64,000 bases of DNA from Candidatus Opimibacter skivensis (lineage in GTDB: Bacteria > Bacteroidota > Bacteroidia > Chitinophagales > Saprospiraceae), in NCBI GenBank assembly GCA_016722045.1, contig JADKGY010000033.1:1-64000 (forward strand). Direction: 5' to 3'. The notes beneath the pieces were generated by a model. It ran no database searches and was not told the origin of the DNA. It saw only the letters and a program-made list of their open reading frames with translations. Shown here one piece after another: positions 21,398 through 30,600 of the stretch (positions within the stretch are counted from its first letter, which is position 1; each line of letters opens with the position of its first letter). Position numbers and translations under genes: made by a program.

Positions 21398-22081
21398 TGA
21401 TAAAGTAAGCAGTGGCTGTAGCGTTTAATTCCCTCCACTATTGATCGTTAATCTTCCAATTGAAGCACCGTTTGAGAGCAATAACGGATCATTTGAGTGT
21501 AGTGCCAGCATCCGGAATGATGACATCCGATATGTCTGATGGAATACCATTAGGAGTCCAGTTCACTGTCTGATTCCATGATGTACTCTGCGAACCATTC
21601 CAGGTAAAGTTCGTTAGATGCAGAACTAGCCAATGTAGGCCTTCCCCACCAAAACTTGAAGAACCATATAAAACCTAAATTGAAGCCTTCAATCCAGTTG
21701 TTAGTGAAATCAAAATTTGACCTCCCAAGTTCTATTCCGGATCCCGGCAGTAAATGGAGACAAGGTGGCCCAGAAAACCAAATGTATTTTCAATATTCCC
21801 ATTTAATTCAGCATCAAGATAATGCAACCTAAAGTTGCAAAACTACTGATTGCTCCTGTTTGTATGATTTCAAAAATCCTTAAGATAGCATCTGATTTCC
21901 AAGCAGGAAAGATCCTATAGTGATTTTCATACTTACCTCAGTCGGGAATGTCCCTACACTCTGAAATGTAACGTGGTATACTGATTTGCCAAATGTATAT
22001 GTAGTACCAGCAACAAAACTTGTCCGTTTTACAATACCTGTCACATCTCCTATCCAACAGTAGTGGCCGCTCCGCCCATCG
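21398..22081 (-). pseudogene. Gene A, heavily degraded stretch
   Basis: No long frame survives here. The minus strand still shows super-repeat pieces corresponding to 18400-19100, such as the region matching 'tggaataccattaggagtcca' near 21540 and the matching start of a VHYLD-type segment near 21800. Single-base gains and losses are dense. Because 22082-24076 and 20900-21397 are intact, an uncorrected or low-coverage stretch is the simplest reading. Confidence 0.5.
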
Positions 22082-24076
22082 TCAGCGTTTTAGTCCCCAT
22101 CGCCAGGTGCTACCTGCTGTTGAAGATGGATTTGCACTTTGCAGATTGAGAATTCCGTTGACTGTAAAATCACTGCCAGATGTGACACCACCTGTGTTGT
22201 TTATAGTCAGATTGTTAAATGAATTAATAGAAGTGCCTGTAATATTTTGAGATGATGTTCCGGTAAAAAAAACTGTACCTGTACCTGCTGTAAATGTCGC
22301 ACTATTGGACCATGATCCTTTCACTGTGATGTCCAGATTATTAGCATTCAGTATTCCGGCCGAATTGACAAGCTCACTATTGATGGTGATATCATTTGTG
22401 AGCAATTGAAGTGTACCTGCTCCACTGTGTGTAAGTTTGTAAAACTGTGATGTGCCGTTATTGACCGTTTGTGTGCCGCTAGCCAGATTAAAATTGACGA
22501 TTGAGGTACCCGGAGTGAATGTTCCGTTATTAGTCCAGTTACCACTCACCGTAAGTGTATAGGCTCCGCTTATAGTTAAGGTTGCAGAAGCGTCAATGGT
22601 AATATTCTGAGCCAGTCCGCCGGCTGCACCGATGACAGGTTGATTAGCAGGTGCAGATGGTATGATGACATTTGTTGTAGATGTAGGTACGCCGCCGCAC
22701 CAGTTACCATCATCATTCCAGTCTGTGCTAAAGCTCCCGATCCATGTGCCGGCGGTACAACTTGTATTGACATTTAAAATACCTGTAGTCGTCGTACCAA
22801 ACCATGTAGCGCTCTTATTCGTAGCTGCTGATAAGGTACCTCCCCATGAGCCTGTAGGTTGATTCACACCACCCAGGGTCAATGTGAGTGCTGTAGAGAT
22901 AGAACCATTCGGAAGAATAGCCTTTGCCGACCCACTAATAGATAAATTCGAAATAATCGTTGTTGCTGCAGCGAAGGTCTTATTACTTGCTGTTGAACTG
23001 CTCAGCAGAAGATTACCGTAGGATTCAGCCGTCACTGATTGAGCAGCTCCACTATACTTTGTAAAACTTGTGGCACCAAATGTTTTTGTTCCACCACCTG
23101 AAACAACAACCATAGTTGAAGTACCTGTAAGATTGAAGGTGGCTCCGTTAGTTACGCTGAAATTTTTTGTTGAGGCTAATGCGATAGCAAATCCGCCGTT
23201 GTTCAAGGTGCCACTTACCACGCTGAGATTACCTGTTACATTTGTAGCCGTAATAGGACCGCTTAATGTAGCGCCACCTGCACTTGTGTTGTTAAATGTT
23301 AGATTATTATACTTAATAGCACTTATTCCGATTGGAATGATTTGAGCTACTGTAGTTCCGTTAAAGTTCGTTGTGCTTGTACTTGGGGTCAGTGTTCCAA
23401 AAGCAACGGTAAACATACCGGCTATTTTCAATACACCAGCCCCACTAAATACAAATTGACTCTGCCCTAAAATTTGCCCACTAAAAATAAGATCACCTCC
23501 AATGGTTAAATTTCCGGTAGAAATAGTGATTTTAGTAACCTTGCCAGATGCTGTATTCAAAACTGTGTGATGAGATAACTCGACGTCTCCGGTTGTAATT
23601 AAACTTCCTGCTCCAATGGCTATTGTAGATGTAACATTACCGTTTGGTCGATTCATGATTACATCTCCGGTCATCGTCAGGGTACTGGTACTGGAAGTAA
23701 AATTTAAAGTTGCGATGGTAGGCGCAGCAAGATTACCCATCGTAAGACTGGCACATGCAGCCGCATATGCGGTGGGAATAGTCACGATCCGGTCCAGTAC
23801 ACCCTCACCAATAAAAACATCATCACCTGCCAACGGTATCGAAGCACCAGATGAGCCTCCTGATGTTGCGGACCATGTAGATGTAGAATTCCAGGGACCT
23901 GAGGTTATAGCATATCTGTTCGCTCCAAAAACTGATGTTGGTATAAATAAAAATCCATTTCCCATTGAGATCAGGAAGACATATAAAATGCTCTTCCAAC
24001 CAGAGGAATAATAACCGAAAGTAAAGATGGCGGGTGTGTTAGTTTTCTGATTCATTCTCAGGTAAGGATTTTTCAT
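22082..24076 (-). CDS. Gene A N-terminus: signal peptide and beta-strand head
   Basis: This 664-residue frame is the true 5' end of gene A. It starts at ATG 24076; residues ~28-50 (WKSILYVFLISMGNGFLFIP) are a hydrophobic core consistent with a Sec signal peptide, after a longer than usual polar N-terminus. A second Met at residue 8 is an alternative start. The head then carries a GPWNSTSTWSATSGGSSGASIPLAGDDVFIGEG segment, typical of G8-like or beta-strand-repeat surface proteins of Bacteroidota, and many short strands ending in the first NWCGGVPTSTTNVIIP landmark. The end is out of frame at 22082. The predicted promoter lies about 375 bp upstream (24459-24522), giving a long leader. Confidence 0.75.
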   Translation of the reverse strand: MKNPYLRMNQKTNTPAIFTFGYYSSGWKSILYVFLISMGNGFLFIPTSVFGANRYAITSGPWNSTSTWSATSGGSSGASIPLAGDDVFIGEGVLDRIVTIPTAYAAACASLTMGNLAAPTIATLNFTSSTSTLTMTGDVIMNRPNGNVTSTIAIGAGSLITTGDVELSHHTVLNTASGKVTKITISTGNLTIGGDLIFSGQILGQSQFVFSGAGVLKIAGMFTVAFGTLTPSTSTTNFNGTTVAQIIPIGISAIKYNNLTFNNTSAGGATLSGPITATNVTGNLSVVSGTLNNGGFAIALASTKNFSVTNGATFNLTGTSTMVVVSGGGTKTFGATSFTKYSGAAQSVTAESYGNLLLSSSTASNKTFAAATTIISNLSISGSAKAILPNGSISTALTLTLGGVNQPTGSWGGTLSAATNKSATWFGTTTTGILNVNTSCTAGTWIGSFSTDWNDDGNWCGGVPTSTTNVIIPSAPANQPVIGAAGGLAQNITIDASATLTISGAYTLTVSGNWTNNGTFTPGTSIVNFNLASGTQTVNNGTSQFYKLTHSGAGTLQLLTNDITINSELVNSAGILNANNLDITVKGSWSNSATFTAGTGTVFFTGTSSQNITGTSINSFNNLTINNTGGVTSGSDFTVNGILNLQSANPSSTAGSTWRWGLKR

Positions 24077-24458
24077 TATTGCTTCTCTTCATCACTGCTC
24101 CGTGAGTATAAGCAGTCAGCATCATCAACTAAGCATACAACCTTATACTATCGTAAGGAAATTGACACATGTAAGTGAGGGAGTAACAACAATGAAATGG
24201 ATCCAGGCGTCCATGTAGAGAGAAGGAAGACTAATTTTCCTATTCGCTCAAATAAAAAACCACGGCAATAGATGAATTGTCGTCAGGCAAGAGATTAACC
24301 AGTGATATACTGATCAAAAAACAACGTTTTATCAGGCAATGCTGAATATCATTAGTCTTTTATTCAGGCAGGGTGACATGACCAATTCAAACGCGATACT
24401 ATTTTCATCACGTTATCGTGTGATAGTACATTCAATGGTGATGATTTAAATATCCTGC
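24077..24458 (-). other. Long leader/intergenic region of gene A
   Basis: About 380 bp lie between the inferred -7 box (24459-24463) and the gene A start codon. I see no convincing gene here. A small dyad (CACG-ttat-CGTG near 24407-24418) could fold in the leader. No known riboswitch pattern was recognised. Confidence 0.4.
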
Positions 24459-24522
24459 CAAAGATGGCTTACTTCTTTCATCAACTTGTTATACAATCAT
24501 TTGACAATCTTATATAATTCAC
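24459..24522 (-). promoter_or_regulatory. 21-bp direct-repeat operator and promoter for gene A
   Basis: On the minus strand, a GTGAATTATATAA half-site (24510-24522) is followed exactly 21 bp later by TGATTGTATAAC (24488-24499), then 24 nt, then CTTTG (24463-24459) as a -7 box. The same layout occurs at six other places in the window. The direct-repeat period of two helical turns suits an AraC-family dimer overlapping the -33 region. Confidence 0.6.
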
Positions 24523-24586
24523 TGTATTACCTGTATAGGATAAATGATCATGTGTCCCGCATGATCTTCTGAGTTGAGTATGGTCT

Positions 24587-24630
24587 AAAAAAAAAGTGGG
24601 CCCCCCCGTTGCCAGGGCGGCCTCACTTTT
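24587..24630 (-). terminator. Rho-independent terminator of gene B
   Basis: Read on the minus strand just after the gene B stop codon: a GC-rich stem (GTG-GGCC paired with GGCC-CAC and further G-C pairs) with a TGGCAAC-type loop, then a run of nine T. The plus-strand sequence also contains a C7 homopolymer. Confidence 0.85.
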
Positions 24631-24642
24631 CTTTATCTTCTG

Positions 24643-27600
24643 TTATTCATTACGCATGATGACTACAATTTTCGTATGCAATTCCTTTTCAGTCTTCACC
24701 CGGACCAGGTATGTTCCTTCAGGTATAAGCGTTATATCAATCCGTTGTGCATTGAATCCCTTGACAGCACTGATCTGATCGCTATAGATTTCCTGTCCAA
24801 GTAAGTTGATGAAACTATACGTCACCTCATCATTAATACTTGATTCGAAACTCAAATTGATAGTTCCTGCAGCAGGATTAGGCCATAGATTCAGTGCCTG
24901 GATATAATCTGCAGGTAAAGTCGTCAATGCATCTGCCGGAGTAGGTATTACGGTATTGTCTTCTTCCGGATTTGATGAAGATGGTATCCCGTTCAATCCG
25001 ATCGTAAGCGGATAAACACAATCCAGATCCACACTACAGAAGGAAGAACAACCAAGTGCATCTGTCACTGTCAGGGTCAATAACGTCGGTCCAAAACCTG
25101 CATACATTTTGATCATGTCTGTTCCCTGGCCTCCTTGTATAAACCAATCGCCGCCCGTGACTTGCCAGAAGTAAGTGATCTGACCTAATCCTCCGGTGAC
25201 ATTAGCTGAAAATTGGTTGCCATTTGAATTGCAATGGATTGCAGGTGGAAGTATAATGTTACATCCTACCAAAGAATTCGGTATCCAGGTGATTTGTTGT
25301 GTTGCCTGAGCTGAATTACCACATCCATCTGTAGCGATCCACAATCGAGTGACGATAAATTCATTTGGATGAATACCATTTACGATTGATTGCGTATACA
25401 CGAGTGTAGTCGGCTGTGAAGGATCAATGACTGTCACTTCCTGCACAGGAATCAAAGGAGCGCAAGTGATCGTCGTATCATTAGCCAGACCCACAAATAC
25501 AGGAGCTACATTGTCCATGATGTGAACACTGAAGGATATGGATGATGAATTACCACAGACATCAGTAGCAACCCATGTATAGGTTCTGATTTCATAATAA
25601 CCATCGGCCACACAATTCTCAGCATACGTTGTATCGACTGTGAATACGGGTACAATCTCCAGGTCACATTCATCCTGTGCGTAAACACTACTTTCATCCA
25701 GTGCATCCAACAACTCCATCACATCTGTAGTGGATAAGAAAATCAATACATGATCCTGATCCATAAATTTACGAATGATGGAGTAAGATGGTATCAGGAT
25801 TTCCGGAGGAGTCTTGTCATTGATCACGATGTTCTGTTCGACTGTATTGACATGACCACATGCATCGACTGCAGTCCATACCCGATGAATCACATAGCCA
25901 TCGCGGCAGGTTGTAGCCAATGTATCTTGTGTCATCGTCACGGTCACAAAGACACCTGCACACTGATCGAATGCCGTAACATCAGGTATCGTGAGGTCAT
26001 CACATAACTCCGGCACAACGCCAGTGAACACAGGACCATTGCCATTGCCAACATGTATGGTTTGGAATTCAGTAGTTGAATTGCCACATGGATCTGTCGC
26101 GGTGACATAGCGCTCGATATAATATTCATAAGGACACTGACTGTAGAAATACCGATCTGTAGTTGTGATCGTCACCTTACCGCAATTGTCGGTTGCTACA
26201 TACCCCGGAATGGTATCCTTACATCCGATGGTGATCACCGGTTTGAAGTTTACAAATACAGGACTGACTTTGTCTTCAATGCTTGCAATCACACTCAGTG
26301 TACTCGCATTGCCACATGCATCAGTAGCTGTCCAAAGCAGTTGCATTAAACCAACATTACCATCCACAGAGCAGTTTCCTGTTTCCATAAGATTTTCTGA
26401 ATACGTAATTGTAACACCAAATCTGCAGGAATCTTCAAAACTGACATCGCCTGTTCCGAATGGTGTAACCTGAAGACCGTGTGCGGCACAATTCATGATC
26501 AATACTTCGCCCAATGGGAGATTGAGAAGAAGTGGGTTCACAAATGCAAGTGTTGGTTTTGTATAATCATTGAACAGCAGAATCGCTGTATCTCGTGACA
26601 TATTGCCACAGTCATCATAGGCTTCATACGTTCTGCTGACGGCCAGGCCGATACCACAAGGATTTGGAATTTTAGTATCCCAGTATCTCAGGTGTGCATT
26701 ACCACAATTATCTATGGCTTCAACATTGTCAAGTAATGGATCACCAATGCAGGCCACGTCTGGAACGCCTGTGATGACCGGTGCTTCATTGTCGATGAGG
26801 TGTGCGGTAATCGTCAATGTAGTTTTATTTCCACAAAGATCAACTGCCTGCCATGTTACTACAATTTCCCTGATGTATCCGAAGAAATCACAATTATTGG
26901 ACACATTTCCTGTTACGCTGTAGGTAATCGTAGCAGGGCCTCCGCAAGAAGTAGTACTTGATACGGACTGCGCATTAAGGAATTTATAGAATAGTGGTAT
27001 ACCACCTTCATTGCAGGTATAGTCAAGGACTGCTCCATTTGCAACTCCAATCAATTCAGGTTGCAACATGGTGATTACAGGACTTGCATTGTCGATAAGT
27101 GTGATCGTTTGTGTTCCTGTTGTTACATTTCCACATCGATCTGTTGCTGTCCATGTTCTGATGATCACCTGGCCATTTTGACATCCGGCTACAGGCGTAG
27201 TTTCACTGAAGAGAATATCACAAGCACATAGGCATTCATCCGAAGCTGTTATGCTTGTTGGGACAGGAGGTATTGCATCACAATTGACAGTAATATTGAC
27301 CGGCACGCCCTGAAGAACAGGTGGTATCGTATCAATCACGGCCATGAAGACAAAGGCACTGCTGCTATTTCCACATGCATCCATAGCTGTCCAGGTCAGT
27401 TGACTTAAGGTGATATACCCATCAACGGCGCAATTGCCTGTATTGACCAGGACCTGCGCGAATGTAATCGTCACGCTACCACTGCAATCATCGATTGCGC
27501 TGGCACTTGCTGCATTGAACACCGGAAGACTCCACGCAGGATTCTGGCCGAAACACTGCACATCGAGAGTACCACCATTGGGCACACCTGCAAGAAGTGG

Positions 27601-30600
27601 ATCAGTCAATGTGATCGTCGGACCCGTTACATCATTTACAATGAATAGTTGTGTTACTGTTGATGAATTCAGACACATATCCGTTACAACATATGTTCTG
27701 GTCAATGTGATCTGACATGTACCTGTAATAACATCACTGCTGGTCACCGTTAATGCTGCATCTGTAGTGCAGGCATCACTGATCGCTACTCCGAGTGCTT
27801 CAAGCGCTGCTACTGTAGTGACAGGTGGTGTTACATTTCCCAAAGCACAACCTTGTACTGTTATCGTGGCAATGGTACCTGTGATGACCGGAGCTGTATT
27901 ATCATCAACATTGATCACTTGTATTGTTGTAGATTGGTTCAGACAAGCATCTGATATCACATAGGTTCTGGTAACAACAATCGGACATGTACCTGTTGAA
28001 GCATCGCTGCTGGTCACCAATAACGCTGCATCTGATGTGCAGGCATCACTGATGGATAATCCAAGTGCCTCAAGGGCTGCAACTGTTGTTACGGCCGGTG
28101 GTGCATTTGCAGATACACATCCTTCTATTGTTGCGGGTGTTATTAAACCTGTGATGATAGGTGCATTAACATCCTGTGATGTTATCGTCTGGCTTACAGG
28201 CAGTGAAGTATTTCCACATGCATCTGTTGCAAGCCATGTTCTTGTAGTTGTATAAGCTCCTGCACATGCGCCCGCTACTGTTGCATCTGTAAACGTGATG
28301 ACAGGTGCACCATCGCAAGCATCAGCTGCTGTTGGCGCTGTGAATACTGGTACTGCAGGACAATCAATCGTTGATGCAACACCCTGACCTGATAATACAG
28401 GTGCAGTAACATCTTGTACAGTTATGGTTTGACTTACAGGCAGTGATGTATTTCCACATGCATCTGTTGCAAGCCATGTTCTTGTTGTTGCATAAGCTCC
28501 TGCACATGCGCCCGCTACTGTTGCATCTGTAAATGTGATCACAGGTGCACCATCGCATGCATCAGCTGCTGTTGGTGCTGTGAATACAGGTACTGCAGGA
28601 CAATCAATCGTTGCAGCAAGACCTTCACCTGATAATACAGGTGCAGTAACATCTTGTACAGTTATGGTTTGACTTACAGGCAGTGATACATTTCCACACG
28701 CATCTGTTGCAAGCCATGTTCTTGTTATTGTATAAGTTCCTGCACATATGCCGGATACAGTAGCATCTGTAAATGTGATCACCGGTGCACCATCGCATGC
28801 ATCAACTGCTGTTGGTGCAGTGAATACTGGTACTGCAGGACAATCAATCGTTGCAGCAAGACCTTCACCTGATAATACAGGTGCAGTAACATCTTGAACA
28901 GTTATGGTTTGACTTACTGCAAGTGAAGTATTTCCACATGCATCTGTTGCAAGCCATGTTCTTGTCGTTGCATAAGCTCCTGCACATGCGCCCGCTACTG
29001 TTGCATCTGTAAATGTGATCACAGGTGCTCCATCGCATGCATCAGCTGCTGTTGGTGCTGTGAATACAGGTACTGCAGGACAATCAATTGTTGATGCAAC
29101 ACCCTGACCTGATAATACAGGTGCAGTAAAATCTTGTACAGTTATGGTTTGACTAACTGCAAGTGAAGTGTTTCCACATGCATCTGTTGCTACCCATGTT
29201 CTTGTTGTTGCATAAGCTCCTGCACATGCACCCGCTACTGTTACATCTGTAAATGTGATGACAGGTGCACCATCGCAAGCATCAGCTGCTGTTGGTGCTG
29301 TGAATACAGGTACTGCAGGACAATCAATCGTTGATGCAAGACCTTCACCTGATAATACAGGTGCGGTAACATCTTGTACTGTTATGGTTTGACTTACAGG
29401 AAGTGATGTATTTCCACATGCATCTGTTGCCAGCCATGTTCTTGTTGTTGCATAAGCTCCTGCACATGCGCCCGCTACTGTTGCATCCGTAAATGTGATG
29501 ACAGGTGCACCATCGCAAGCATCAGCTGCTGCTGGTGCTGTGAATACAGGTACTGCAGGACAATCAATTGTTGATGCAACACCCTGACCTGATAATACAG
29601 GTGCGGTAACATCTTGTACAGTTATAGTTTGACTTACAGGCAGTGATGTATTTCCACATGCATCTGTTGCAAGCCATGTTCTTGTTATTGCATAAGCTCC
29701 TGCACATGCGCCGGCTACTGTTACATCCGTAAACGAGATCACAGGTGAACCATCGCAAGCATCAGCTGCTGTTGGTGCTGTGAATACAGGTACTGCAGGA
29801 CAATCAATTGTTGATGCAACACCCTGACCTGATAATACAGGTGCAGTAACATCTTGTACAGTTATGGTTTGACTTACTGCAAGTGAAGTATTTCCACATG
29901 CATCTGTTGCCAGCCATGTTCTTGTTGTTGCATAAGCTCCTGCACATGCGCCCGCTACTGTTGCATCTGTAAACGTGATGACAGGTGCACCATCGCAAGC
30001 ATCAGCTGCTGTTGGTGCTGTGAATACAGGTACCGCAGGACAATCAATCGTTGCAGCAAGACCTTCACCTGATAAAACAGGTGCGGTTATATCTTGTACA
30101 GTTATCGTTTGACTGAATGGAAGTGACGTATTTCCACATGCATCTGTGGCAAGCCATGTTCTTGTGGTTGCATAAGCTCCTGCACATGCGCCGGCTACTG
30201 TTGCATCTGTAAAGGTGGTAACCGGTATTAAATCACAGGCATCAAATGCTGTCGGTGCTGTGAATACAGGTATTGCAGGACAATCGATTGTCATGGCAAG
30301 ACCTCCTCCCAGAAATTGTGGCGGAACAATATCCTGAACAGTTATTGTCTGACTAACAGGAAGTGATGTGTTTCCACATGCATCTGTTGCAAGCCATGTT
30401 CTTGTTGTAGCATAAGCTCCTGCACATGCTCCCGGAACAGTTACATCTGTAAATGTGATCACCGGTGCGGCATCACAAACATCAGATGCCGTTGGATCAC
30501 TGAATGCAGGTAGTAAAGGACAATGAATAGTTGTCGCCACTCCCTGACCTGATAACACAGGTGGTGTGGTATCCTGTACAACGATAGTACTTGTGCAAGT

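Larger units (their letters stand above)
14452..22760 (-). repeat. Super-repeat of about 2,991 bp, three copies
   Basis: The segment encoding the FGDFQVANGC landmark starts at 17240 and 20231, exactly 2,991 bp (997 codons) apart. A degenerate third end is at 14452. The SxNWCGGVPTS landmark recurs near 16905, 19900 and 22700. Copies 1 and 3 are shortened by scattered deletions in 15276-16480 and 21398-22081. Each copy holds smaller beta-strand repeats nested within it. Confidence 0.7.
1..24076 (-). other. Giant repeat adhesin gene A, reconstructed (3' end beyond window)
   Basis: I read the minus-strand fragments from 24076 to the window edge as one gene of more than 8,000 codons. The start at 24076 encodes a hydrophobic stretch about 28-50 residues in, followed by beta-strand-rich repeats. 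Homologous repeat modules continue across every frame break, and no terminator, promoter or new signal peptide lies inside. From the N-terminus: unique head (24076-~22760), three ~2,991-bp super-repeats, six 83-residue modules, 21 ninety-residue modules and about 27 seventy-nine-residue modules. Modules carry paired cysteines and a TATDxCGN-type motif, as in HYR/Ig-like surface proteins of Bacteroidota. Frame breaks occur near 21400-22080, 15280-16480, 6134, 1320 and inside 1-1250. Nearly all are short deletions relative to neighbouring repeats, so consensus errors are likelier than decay. A T9SS sorting domain would be expected beyond position 1; this is inference. Confidence 0.75.

Noticed and set aside
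24077..24458. Riboswitch or structured leader element upstream of gene A
   Set aside because: Only short dyads were seen. No known aptamer core or expression platform could be recognised by eye.
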